Below, piece after piece: positions 1 to 6,655 of a stretch of DNA of 14,451 bases (position 1 is its first letter; every line of letters starts with the position of its first letter). The notes beneath the pieces are model-generated. The model searched no databases and was not told where the DNA came from. It saw only the letters and a list, made by a program, of their open reading frames with translations. The DNA is from Paracoccaceae bacterium. GTDB taxonomy: Bacteria; Pseudomonadota; Alphaproteobacteria; Rhodobacterales; Rhodobacteraceae. The stretch covers positions 1 through 14,451 of the forward strand of contig RFUP01000016.1 of assembly GCA_009922885.1 (NCBI GenBank). Direction: 5' to 3'. The position numbers and the translations under genes are program-made.

Positions 1-792
1 TGCACGGCCCGTTGCGAAAAGCACCGCCCCGAACACGCGCTCGGTGCCATTGGTGGCCTTCACCCGCACGCCGCCCGCATCTTTCTCCATCGAGAGGATA
101 TTGGTGCCCAGATGCATATCGATGCCCGATTGCGCCATTTCCTCGGCCACCAGCCCGCGCGCCTCGTCATCAAAGCCGCGCAACACCTGCGCACCGCGAT
201 AATAAAGCGACGTCTTCACACCCAGCCCGTTGAGAATGCAGGCAAATTCGCAGGCAATATAGCCCCCGCCCAAGATCAGCACGCTTTCGGGCAGGCGCTC
301 CATCTGGAAGATGTCATCCGACACCATACTCAGTTCCGCCCCCGGCAACTCGGGCCGCACAGGCCGCCCCCCTGTCGCGAGCAGGATGTGCTTCGCGCTA
401 AAGCGCTGCCCGTCCGAAAGCTCCACCGTATGCGCATCCGCCAAACGCGCCCGCGCGTCATAAGTCGTCACGCCGTTGTTCTTCAGAATGCCGCGATAGA
501 CCGTCTCCAGCCGCGTCAACTCGCCGTCAAGCCGGGCACGGAACTTCGACCAGTCGAAATCCCCGCCCTCCACCTCCCAGCCATAGTCGCGCGCCTCATC
601 CACAAGCCCCGGAAACTCGGACGCAAACACCATCAGTTTCTTCGGCACGCAGCCGCGGATCACACAGGTGCCGCCATAACGGCTCTCTTCGGCCAAAGCG
701 ACCTTCGCCCCGGCTTGCGCCGCCACGCGCCCCGCGCGAACACCACCCGAGCCACCCCCGATGACGAAGAGATCATAATCGAATTCGGCCAT
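1..792 (-). CDS. gor: Glutathione-disulfide reductase, C-terminal part cut off by the window edge
   Basis: This cytoplasmic flavoenzyme reduces glutathione disulfide with NADPH. The 264 residues visible (of about 450 usual) start at 792 with MAEFDYDLFVIGGGSGG. That contains the FAD-binding GGGSGG loop (residues 12-17), followed by the redox disulfide C43-V-I-R-G-C48. A second Rossmann loop, GGGYIACEF (175-183), is followed by Arg199 and Arg205, the six-apart arginine pair that favours NADPH over NADH in this family. The reading ends at an ATGRA motif at the window edge, so the dimer interface and the catalytic His are not seen. A GAGGAG Shine-Dalgarno lies just before the ATG and supports this start. 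The family includes lipoamide and mercuric reductases, but the Arg pair and the YRG context favour glutathione reductase. It is the last visible gene of a minus-strand run with rpiA. Confidence 0.95.
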   Translation of the reverse strand, partial: MAEFDYDLFVIGGGSGGVRAGRVAAQAGAKVALAEESRYGGTCVIRGCVPKKLMVFASEFPGLVDEARDYGWEVEGGDFDWSKFRARLDGELTRLETVYRGILKNNGVTTYDARARLADAHTVELSDGQRFSAKHILLATGGRPVRPELPGAELSMVSDDIFQMERLPESVLILGGGYIACEFACILNGLGVKTSLYYRGAQVLRGFDDEARGLVAEEMAQSGIDMHLGTNILSMEKDAGGVRVKATNGTERVFGAVLFATGRA

Positions 793-803
793 GGCAGGTC
801 TCC

Positions 804-890
804 TCACAACGAAAGCGTCGCGTGTTTATTCCACAGCGCTCCGTCCTTGGCCAGATAGGCCCCGGCCTGCGTCGTCCAAAGCCCTTTCAT
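804..890 (-). CDS. Possible 28-residue small ORF directly upstream of gor
   Basis: An ATG at 890 opens a 28-codon frame (begins MKGLWTTQAG, ends NKHATLSL) that closes with TGA at 804-806. Eleven bases later comes the gor ATG, and the stop codon overlaps the gor Shine-Dalgarno. Most third codon positions are G or C, as in real genes of this window. Against it, no Shine-Dalgarno is visible before its ATG, and the ATGAAAG at its start may belong to a repeated intergenic element. The frame also stays open upstream through the stem-loop at 915-935. It could be a leader peptide coupled to gor, a small protein, or chance. I recognise no family. Confidence 0.25.
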   Translation of the reverse strand: MKGLWTTQAGAYLAKDGALWNKHATLSL

Positions 891-914
891 ATTGGTGAAA
901 ATATCCCGGGGAGT

Positions 915-935
915 GTGAGGGGCAGCGCCCCTCAC
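915..935 (-). repeat. GC-rich stem-loop, probably part of a family-wide intergenic element
   Basis: Nine-base arms (915-923 and 927-935) pair perfectly around a three-base loop. On the minus strand the arm is followed by ACTCCCCGGGATATTTT and then ATGAAAG. From memory, a GGGG(N)nCCCC stem followed by a CCCGGGATATTT-like stretch and ATGAAR is a recurrent intergenic sequence in Rhodobacteraceae. A second imperfect G/C-rich hairpin-like stretch lies upstream on the same strand (about 955-990). It could act as a terminator for the membrane-protein gene ending at 1020, or be a mobile or structural repeat. No second copy is present in this window. Confidence 0.45.
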
Positions 936-1019
936 TTCTATAATTTGGCCCCTGCGGGAACGGGGGGCACAAAGCCTCGGGGGCGCCTCAACACGGCTTC
1001 ATCCGGAAAAACGCCGCGA

Positions 1020-1439
1020 TCAGGCCTTGGTTTTTGACTTGAGTGAATAGATTTCGTCGAGTTGCTCACTGGTGAGGTTCGGGAGCTCCGGCCGCAGCCG
1101 TGCCACACTCGCAGCCAGCTTTTCGACCTGCTCCGCCTCAAGCTGACGAAGGGATATCACGGAAATGCGTTCTTTTCCGCCCTCGTCCCAAACGAACATG
1201 CCCATACGCTTCTCATTGCGCAGCTTATAGTGCTTGAGAAGCGCAACAGGCACTGAAGCCTTTCGCAAAAGACCATGCACAATTATCGTCTGATCCGTGA
1301 CCTCGGCCACAGTAAACCGGCGCAGAAACGCCACCAGAATGAACACCGCCCAGACCGAAAAAACGATCGCCATGACCTTCGAGTAGGTCAGCCCGGTTTG
1401 CGCAAGATCCCACCAGAAATACACGGCCGCACACGCCAC
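1020..1439 (-). CDS. Small two-helix membrane protein of unknown function between rpiA and gor
   Basis: The frame encodes 139 residues from a GTG at 1439. Residues 2-13 are hydrophobic and are followed by a clear membrane helix (VMAIVFSVWAVFILVAFL). The rest is soluble, with alternating strands and a final charged helix rich in Leu and Glu, ending in KSKTKA. This layout (N-terminal membrane anchor, then a soluble PH-like beta domain) resembles bacterial membrane proteins with a YcxB-like or PH-like fold, but I cannot name the family. The start is doubtful. The open frame extends upstream of 1439 with LINLFIV, which would complete a first membrane helix, yet no ATG, GTG or TTG lies between 1439 and the in-frame stop at 1512-1514; only CTG at 1457 is available. 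The gene follows rpiA by about 60 bases or less and is probably co-transcribed. Confidence 0.7.
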   Translation of the reverse strand: MACAAVYFWWDLAQTGLTYSKVMAIVFSVWAVFILVAFLRRFTVAEVTDQTIIVHGLLRKASVPVALLKHYKLRNEKRMGMFVWDEGGKERISVISLRQLEAEQVEKLAASVARLRPELPNLTSEQLDEIYSLKSKTKA

Positions 1440-1498
1440 GATAAATAAATTGATCAGGTGTCGCCGCGTGGCCTTCGGCGACCGCCTAAAAACGTCTC

Positions 1499-2287
1499 TT
1501 ATTCCATCAAATCACTAAACAGGTTGTCATTCTCTACGAAGTCGAGCCGATCTTTCTCGACGGTGCCCTCGTTGATGTCGCGCACTTCGACGCGGCCATC
1601 ACCGAAGCCCACCACCACGATATCGCAGATATCGATGAAGAGGCCGTTTTCCACCACGCCGGGGATCTGGTTCAGCACCATCGCCATCTGGCGGGCATTG
1701 CCGATGCGGTTGAGGTGCAAATCGAGGATATGGTTGCCCTCGTCGGTCACGAAGGGGCGCTCGCCATTCATGCGCAGCGTTACGTCGCGGCCCAGAACAT
1801 CCATCGAGATCAGCATCTCTTCCACCAGCGTCTTGGTGGTCTGCCAGCCGAAGGGGATCACTTCGATAGGAAGCGGGAAGGCCCCGAGGCGCTCCACTTC
1901 CTTGCCCACGTCGGCAATCACGATCATCTGGTCCGAGGCCGTAGCCACGATCTTTTCCTGCAGAAGCGCCCCGCCTCCGCCCTTGATCAGGTTCAGATCA
2001 CCGTCGAACTCGTCCGCGCCGTCGATGGTCAGGTCGAGCCATTTGGCTTCATCGAGGCTCACCACCTGAATGCCGCAATCTCGCGCGAGTTGCGCGGTGC
2101 GGGTCGAGGTGGGCACGCCTTTGATCTTCAGGCCTTCCTCGCGCACCAACTCGCCGAGGCAGCGCACCATCCACGCTGCGGTGGAACCTGTCCCCAAGCC
2201 CACGCGCATCCCGTCTTCTACGAAATCCACCGCGCGCTTTGCCGCTACGAATTTGGCCTTGTCGATGGGTGAAAGTTCTCCAGACAT
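1499..2287 (-). CDS. rpiA: Ribose-5-phosphate isomerase A
   Basis: The enzyme interconverts ribose 5-phosphate and ribulose 5-phosphate in the non-oxidative pentose phosphate pathway, in the cytoplasm. The 262-residue product carries the RpiA hallmarks in order: the phosphate-binding GTGST loop (32-36), the DGADE motif (89-93), and KGGGGA (102-107) followed nine residues after its Lys by Glu111. These match Asp81, Asp84, Lys94 and Glu103 of the E. coli enzyme. It is longer than the roughly 220-residue E. coli protein because of a C-terminal extension (about 225-262: GDGRVEVRDINEGTVEKD and on), which I believe is usual in related alphaproteobacteria. An AAAAAAGGAG Shine-Dalgarno precedes the ATG at 2287. 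It lies 115 bases downstream of the EF-hand gene on the same strand, so it may have its own promoter or share one. Confidence 0.97.
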   Translation of the reverse strand: MSGELSPIDKAKFVAAKRAVDFVEDGMRVGLGTGSTAAWMVRCLGELVREEGLKIKGVPTSTRTAQLARDCGIQVVSLDEAKWLDLTIDGADEFDGDLNLIKGGGGALLQEKIVATASDQMIVIADVGKEVERLGAFPLPIEVIPFGWQTTKTLVEEMLISMDVLGRDVTLRMNGERPFVTDEGNHILDLHLNRIGNARQMAMVLNQIPGVVENGLFIDICDIVVVGFGDGRVEVRDINEGTVEKDRLDFVENDNLFSDLME

Positions 2288-2290
2288 GCG

Positions 2291-2312
2291 CGCGACTCCT
2301 TTTTTGGTCGCG
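2291..2312 (-). promoter_or_regulatory. Stem-loop enclosing the rpiA ribosome binding site
   Basis: CGCGAC at 2291-2296 pairs with GTCGCG at 2307-2312. The ten-base loop holds the A-run and most of the AGGA core of the rpiA Shine-Dalgarno. A stem of six G/C-rich pairs directly before the start codon could tune translation by temperature or a bound factor, or it may be coincidental. No T-run follows it, so a terminator is unlikely. Confidence 0.3.
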
Positions 2313-2402
2313 TCCTTTTACGAAAGGCAGGCTAAAGAGGCGAGAGGCTATTCACCGCATCTCGCTGCCTTGGTACAGGAATCCGGATAGAATTCTTCGC
2401 GT

Positions 2403-2978
2403 TTATTCCACGCAGGAGCATTTTGGCGAGAACCGCTCCACCGCTTCCATCATCTCGCGCATGGTCACATCGCCACTGTTGTCGAGATCGAAGACCAGCA
2501 TATCGTAGGCAAAGGACATGTCCCGCGCGGAGCGACGGTTGCCGCGCACGCTTTCGGCGGCGGCGAGGCGCATTTCCTCGAAAGTGATGATATTGTTGCG
2601 GTCTTTGTCCGCAGCGGCAGTCAGAACAAGAAGCTCGCGGCGGTCACGCGTGCTCGCGGCCTCGAAGCTCGCGGTGATTTCGCGGTCGATGACTTGCCCG
2701 TCATTGTCGAGATCAAGCGCCAAGAGTGCGGAAAGGCGGCGGGCGCGCTGGCTGGCGTCTTCAACCATCTCGCGGCGGCGGATCGCCATTTCGGAAATCG
2801 TGCCATCTGCCGAGATGCCCGTCATGATGCGGCCAAAACGATCAATCGCGCGCGAGGAATCCTCTTCGATGATCCGCGCGATTTCATAGGGCAGCTCGCG
2901 CGTTGCCGCTTGGGCGGTGGAAAAAGCAGGCAGAATGCCTGCGGCAAAAGACAAAACCATGGAATAAGCGAGCCGCAT
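2403..2978 (-). CDS. Exported EF-hand calcium-binding protein
   Basis: The 191-residue product begins with a signal peptide (MRLAYSMVLSFAAG, hydrophobic to about residue 20, likely cut after AQA at 22-24). The mature part would be periplasmic or secreted. Three canonical EF-hand loops are visible: DLDNDGQVIDRE (89-100), DKDRNNIITFEE (124-135) and DLDNSGDVTMRE (164-175), each with acidic ligands at positions 1, 3 and 12. A weaker ADGTISE stretch near 57-63 may be a degenerate fourth loop. The C-terminus contains a CSC pair (187-189) that could form a disulfide or bind metal. A strong AGGAGGT Shine-Dalgarno sits just before the ATG at 2978. It is the first gene of the visible minus-strand run and diverges from the GST gene across 230 bases. 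The role is unknown; calcium sensing or buffering in the envelope is an inference. Confidence 0.88.
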   Translation of the reverse strand: MRLAYSMVLSFAAGILPAFSTAQAATRELPYEIARIIEEDSSRAIDRFGRIMTGISADGTISEMAIRRREMVEDASQRARRLSALLALDLDNDGQVIDREITASFEAASTRDRRELLVLTAAADKDRNNIITFEEMRLAAAESVRGNRRSARDMSFAYDMLVFDLDNSGDVTMREMMEAVERFSPKCSCVE

Positions 2979-3208
2979 CGTGACCTCCTGTTACCAATTC
3001 TGAAACCACCTTGGCGCAGGAATGCGGCGCGCAAAGGGCAGTGAGAGGGCAATTCCCGTGCAATTTTCCAAAACTGGGCTTGGGGGGCGCCACCGAAGAA
3101 TGCCCGAGACGCGGCGGAAGAGGCGCAAGTCCCACTGCCGGAATGTTGAGTGGCTTGGTCGCTTTCATGCGGTAAAAAACAGAACACCCAACGCAGGATT
3201 ATGCCATC

Positions 3209-3895
3209 ATGATTACGCTTCATTACGCCCCCGATAACGCTTCACTGATCCTGCGCCTTGCGCTGGAAGAAACTCGCATGCCCTATCGTGCGATTTTGGT
3301 GGACCGCCGTGCAGGCGGGCAGTCGAGTGCCGAATATCTGCGGCTCAATCCCGTAGGCCGCATCCCCGCAATCGAAACGTCCCACGGGGCGATGTTCGAA
3401 ACGGCGGCCTGCCTTTTGTGGATCACCGAGGAAACGGGCCAGCTTGCCCCTGCCCCCGGCACTCCGCAGCGCCCGGATTTTCTGAAATGGCTCTTCTTCA
3501 TCTCGAACACGCTCCACGCCGAGCTTCGGATGCTGTTCTACCCCGAGAAATACGCCCCCGAAGCGGAAGCGGCGCTGTCCAACTGCCTGCACGACACGCT
3601 GAACGGCCATCTGGCGCTCTTGGATAAGGCCGTTGCCGCCCGCGAAGGCTTCGGCGGACCGGATGCGCCGATGGCAACCGATCTTTACCTCTCGATCCTC
3701 CTGCGCTGGCCCGCGCTTTATCCGCGTGGCCAATCGGGCTGGTACGATCTGGCCAAGTTCCCCGCCCTTCTCGCCCTTGCCAAAGCCGTCGAGGCCCGCC
3801 CGTCGATGACGGCCTGCAGTATGGCTGAAGGACTGGGGTCAACCCCGCTCTCCAATCCCTCACTCCCCACTCCTCCCGAAGGAAGCGCGCTCTAA
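3209..3895 (+). CDS. Glutathione S-transferase family protein
   Basis: The 228-residue product has a thioredoxin-fold N-terminal domain (about 1-78): MITLHYAP, then LNPVGRIPAI with the cis-Pro, and the FETAA glutathione-contact motif. A helical C-terminal domain follows (about 90-210). This is the usual two-domain soluble GST. The catalytic Cys of beta-class enzymes near residue 10 is absent; Asn10 and Ser12 lie there instead, so the chemistry cannot be assigned. The last 20 residues or so (GSTPLSNPSLPTPPEGSAL) are proline- and serine-rich and look disordered. An AGGA lies about 10 bases before the ATG. The stop codon is immediately followed by the sdaA start codon, with no gap, so the two are very probably one transcript with coupled translation. 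Confidence 0.9.
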   Translation: MITLHYAPDNASLILRLALEETRMPYRAILVDRRAGGQSSAEYLRLNPVGRIPAIETSHGAMFETAACLLWITEETGQLAPAPGTPQRPDFLKWLFFISNTLHAELRMLFYPEKYAPEAEAALSNCLHDTLNGHLALLDKAVAAREGFGGPDAPMATDLYLSILLRWPALYPRGQSGWYDLAKFPALLALAKAVEARPSMTACSMAEGLGSTPLSNPSLPTPPEGSAL

Positions 3896-5269
3896 ATGTT
3901 TCTCTCCGTCTTCGAGATGTTCAAGGTCGGCATCGGCCCATCGTCCTCGCACACCATGGGCCCGATGGTTGCCGCCGCGCGCTTTCTCGACCGCATCCGC
4001 AAGGCCCCGTTCCACCCGAAGGGCCTGCGCGCCTCGCTGCATGGCTCGCTCGCCTTCACAGGCGTCGGCCACGCGACCGACCGCGCCACCATCCTCGGTC
4101 TGGCTGGCTTCCTGCCGGACACCTATGACCACGAGAAAGCCGAAGCCACCCTCGCCCAGATCCGTGAGACGAAAAGCATTAACGCACCGGGGCTGGAGCC
4201 GATGGGCTTCGATCCCGAGACCGACCTGATCTTCGAGTATGGCCCGGCTCTTCCCGGCCACGCCAACGGCATGATCCTGATGGCCACCGATGCCCAAGGC
4301 GACGTGATCATGCAGGAAACCTATTATTCCATCGGCGGCGGCTTTGTGATGACTGCTGATGAATTGGCCGCAGGCAAAGCCACCGATGAAGGCGCGCCGA
4401 TCCCCTACCCCTTCAAAACCGCTGCCGAAATGCTGGAAATGGCTGCCAAATCCGGGCTGACCATCGCCCAGATGAAGCGCGCCAACGAGGTGTCGCGCAA
4501 CGGGGCGAAAGGGCTTGAGGAGGGCATCGGGCGGATCTGGCAGGTGATGAACGATTGCATCGACCGCGGGTTGAACACCGATGGTATCCTGCCAGGCGGC
4601 CTCAAGGTGCGCCGTCGCGCCAAGGGGATCCATGAAGCGCTCTTGGCCGAGCGCGGGCTGAACCTTGTTGCGCCGCACACGATCAACGACTGGATGAGCG
4701 CCTATGCTATGGCCGTCAACGAAGAGAACGCGGCAGGCGGGCAAGTGGTGACCGCGCCCACCAACGGCGCGGCAGGCGTGATGCCCGCCGTGGTGCGCTA
4801 CTGGCTCGATCACGTTCCGGGTGCGAGCGCGTCCAAGGTGCCGGACTTCCTTCTGACGGCGGCGGCCATCGGTGGCCTCGTGAAGTTCAACGCCTCGATC
4901 TCCGGTGCCGAAGCCGGATGCCAAGCGGAAGTGGGTTCCGCCTCGGCGATGGCGGCGGCGGGTTTGGCAGCCGTGATGGGCGGTACGCCCGAGCAGATCG
5001 AGAACGCGGCAGAAATCGCGCTGGAGCATCACCTCGGCATGACCTGCGACCCCGTGCGCGGCCTCGTGCAAGTGCCCTGCATCGAGCGCAACGGCCTTGG
5101 CGCGATCAAAGCGGTTTCGGCGGCCTCTCTCGCCCTGCGCGGCGACGGCCAGCACCTCGTCTCGCTCGACGTCTGCATCGAAACCATGCGCCAGACGGGC
5201 CATGACATGAGCGAGAAATACAAGGAAACCTCGCTTGGCGGCCTCGCGGTGAACGTGCCGAACTGCTGA
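3896..5269 (+). CDS. sdaA: L-serine ammonia-lyase (L-serine dehydratase), single-chain iron-sulfur type
   Basis: It deaminates L-serine to pyruvate and ammonia using a [4Fe-4S] cluster. At 457 residues it is the usual size for the single-chain form. The N-terminal beta domain begins MFLSVFEMFKVGIGPSSSHT, where the SSSHT motif is highly conserved. The C-terminal catalytic domain runs from about residue 190 and contains APTNGAAG (287-294). Three cluster cysteines are placed as in the family: Cys342 (GAEAGC), Cys384 (GMTC) and Cys395 (QVPC). The last residue is Cys457, matching the C-terminal cysteine that in the Legionella enzyme tucks into the active site as a cluster ligand. The ATG directly follows the GST stop codon; a GAAGGAAG purine run in the end of the GST gene serves as its Shine-Dalgarno. 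A stem-loop follows the gene at 5302-5328. Confidence 0.97.
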   Translation: MFLSVFEMFKVGIGPSSSHTMGPMVAAARFLDRIRKAPFHPKGLRASLHGSLAFTGVGHATDRATILGLAGFLPDTYDHEKAEATLAQIRETKSINAPGLEPMGFDPETDLIFEYGPALPGHANGMILMATDAQGDVIMQETYYSIGGGFVMTADELAAGKATDEGAPIPYPFKTAAEMLEMAAKSGLTIAQMKRANEVSRNGAKGLEEGIGRIWQVMNDCIDRGLNTDGILPGGLKVRRRAKGIHEALLAERGLNLVAPHTINDWMSAYAMAVNEENAAGGQVVTAPTNGAAGVMPAVVRYWLDHVPGASASKVPDFLLTAAAIGGLVKFNASISGAEAGCQAEVGSASAMAAAGLAAVMGGTPEQIENAAEIALEHHLGMTCDPVRGLVQVPCIERNGLGAIKAVSAASLALRGDGQHLVSLDVCIETMRQTGHDMSEKYKETSLGGLAVNVPNC

Positions 5270-5301
5270 CGCACCAGCCACGCAATTGTGAAACCTCGGG
5301 C

Positions 5302-5331
5302 ACCCGCTGCATGCTATCTGCAGCGGGTCTT
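5302..5331 (+). terminator. Probable intrinsic terminator after sdaA
   Basis: ACCCGCTGCA (5302-5311) pairs perfectly with TGCAGCGGGT (5319-5328) around a seven-base loop. The sequence that follows, CTTGTTCC, is only a weak T-run, so efficiency is uncertain. It lies 32 bases after the sdaA stop and 17 bases before the start of the next gene, so it may alternatively attenuate or regulate that gene. Confidence 0.55.
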
Positions 5332-5347
5332 GTTCCACGGAGTTTCC

Positions 5348-5701
5348 ATGCGCCACCTGTTGCCCGTTCTCACCCTTCTCGCCGCTCCTGCCTTTGCCCA
5401 AAGCACAGACCATAGCGCCCACACGGGCCATGGCACTCCGCAAGGGATCCCCTATGCCGAAGCCCTCGCCGCCGCGAACGAAGCCATGCACCGCGATATG
5501 GGCCAACCGCTCACAGGCGATGCCGATGTCGATTTCATCAAGGGCATGATCCCGCACCATCAAGGCGCTGTTGAAATGGCGCGGATCGTCTTGGAACACG
5601 GGCAGGATCCCGAGGTTCGGAAACTGGCCGAAGCGGTGATCGCGGCGCAGGAAGCCGAAATCGCGTGGATGAAAGAGTGGCTCGCCAAGAAGGGCCAGTG
5701 A
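5348..5701 (+). CDS. Small exported DUF305-family protein
   Basis: From the ATG at 5348 the product has 117 residues. It starts with a signal peptide (MRHLLPVLTLLAAPAFA, cut before QS), a histidine-rich stretch DHSAHTGHG (21-29), then helical segments with MHRDM (47-51) and the MIPHHQGAVEMA signature (67-78), ending EIAWMKEWLAKKGQ. This signature is diagnostic of the DUF305 ferritin-like helical family, whose members (CopM among them) are often periplasmic and linked to copper or other metals. The His/Met pattern fits metal binding, but the ligand is not proven. An in-frame start at 5288 would put the signal peptide inside the protein; the GGAG before 5348 supports the shorter form. Confidence 0.85.
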   Translation: MRHLLPVLTLLAAPAFAQSTDHSAHTGHGTPQGIPYAEALAAANEAMHRDMGQPLTGDADVDFIKGMIPHHQGAVEMARIVLEHGQDPEVRKLAEAVIAAQEAEIAWMKEWLAKKGQ

Positions 5702-5727
5702 TCGCTTGACCCTGCCCATCCGCTCCG

Positions 5728-5750
5728 CTTCTGTGCCCGGAGCACGGAAG
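5728..5750 (+). other. Stem-loop in the spacer before the EamA transporter gene
   Basis: CTTCTGTGC (5728-5736) pairs with GCACGGAAG (5742-5750) with one G-T wobble and a five-base loop. No T-run follows. It ends just before the GAGGGCGG ribosome binding site of the next gene, so it could be a weak terminator of the DUF305 gene, an RNA stabiliser, or chance. Confidence 0.3.
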
Positions 5751-5761
5751 TAGAGGGCGGA

Positions 5762-6655
5762 ATGCAGGACAATCGGCGGCTCAATTCGATCGGTAGCGCC
5801 TTCATGGTGGCCGCAATGGCCGCTTTCGCCGTCGAAGACGCGCTGATCAAACGCGCGACGCAGGACATCCCCGTTGCCTTGGCACTGATGCTTTTCGGGG
5901 TCGGTGGCGCTGCTCTTTTCGCGCTCATGGCGCGGTTGCAAGGCCACCGCCTCTGGACCCGCGACGCACGCTCGCGCCCGATGGTGATCCGCGTGGGCTT
6001 CGAGATCACGGGGCGGCTTTTCTACGTTCTCGCGCTCTGGCTCGCGCCGCTCTCTTCGGCCACGGTGATCTTGCAAGCCACACCTCTGGTCGTGGTGGCG
6101 GGGGCGGCGCTTTTCATGGGCGAACAGGTGGGCTGGCGGCGCTGGAGCGCGATCTTCATAGGCCTCACAGGCGTTCTGATCATCCTTCAACCGGGCGCAG
6201 ACAGTTTCTCGCCCCTCTCGATCCTTGCCGTAATCGGGATGCTGGGCTTTGCGGGGCGTGACCTTGCCAGCCGCGCCGCACCGAAAACCCTCTCCACATC
6301 GGCCTTGGGGTTCTTCGGTTTCCTCTCAATCTTCGCGGCAGGCGTGCTCTTGCACCTCATCCGACCCGCCCCCCTCGCGCTGCCTTCGGCAAGCACAAGC
6401 CTCAGCCTCGCGGCCGCCACCGTTGCGGGCGTGTTGGCCTATTCGGCACTGATGAAAGCTATGCGCACAGGGGCGGTCTCTGCGGTCACGCCGTTCCGCT
6501 ACACCCGCCTGATTTTCGGCATCGGGCTTGGTGTGCTGGTTTTCGGAGAAAGCCTAAGCCCGAGCATGGTCCTCGGCTCCGGCCTGATCGTGCTTTCGGG
6601 TCTCTTCATTCTGGCGCGCGGAGCCGCGAAAAGCCGCCCCGCGCCCAAAGCTTAA
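5762..6655 (+). CDS. EamA-family (drug/metabolite transporter) inner-membrane exporter
   Basis: The 297-residue protein is almost entirely hydrophobic, with about ten membrane helices in two EamA repeats (roughly 8-145 and 150-287). Each repeat ends in the family's conserved acidic motif: FMGEQVGW (118-125), followed by a helix and LQPG, and VFGESLSPS (260-268), followed by a helix and LAR. EamA proteins of this type export amino acids and other small metabolites; the substrate cannot be read from sequence. Ribosome binding is by GAGGGCGG just before the ATG at 5762. It follows the DUF305 gene by 60 bases. Its TAA stop overlaps the TAA of the opposing aminotransferase within a shared TTAA. 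Confidence 0.9.
   Translation: MQDNRRLNSIGSAFMVAAMAAFAVEDALIKRATQDIPVALALMLFGVGGAALFALMARLQGHRLWTRDARSRPMVIRVGFEITGRLFYVLALWLAPLSSATVILQATPLVVVAGAALFMGEQVGWRRWSAIFIGLTGVLIILQPGADSFSPLSILAVIGMLGFAGRDLASRAAPKTLSTSALGFFGFLSIFAAGVLLHLIRPAPLALPSASTSLSLAAATVAGVLAYSALMKAMRTGAVSAVTPFRYTRLIFGIGLGVLVFGESLSPSMVLGSGLIVLSGLFILARGAAKSRPAPKA

Noticed and set aside
112..858. A 248-codon plus-strand frame at the window start
   Set aside because: It is antisense to glutathione reductase, whose FAD, disulfide and NADPH motifs read clearly on the minus strand.
824..2412. An 11-base match GTTTATTCCAC at 824-834 and 2402-2412
   Set aside because: Matches this short are expected many times by chance in 14 kb, and one copy lies at the stop codon of the EF-hand gene.
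2884..3168. A 94-codon minus-strand frame running from the 230-base divergent spacer into the EF-hand gene
   Set aside because: It overlaps the EF-hand signal peptide in another frame, has no Shine-Dalgarno or family features, and is Pro-rich; the EF-hand frame is clearly coding.
3860..6190. A 776-codon open frame on the minus strand across sdaA, the DUF305 gene and the EamA gene
   Set aside because: It is antisense to three well-supported genes, has a His/Arg/Gly-rich composition typical of GC-rich shadow frames, and shows no family motif. Its openness through two spacers is notable but explained by high GC content.
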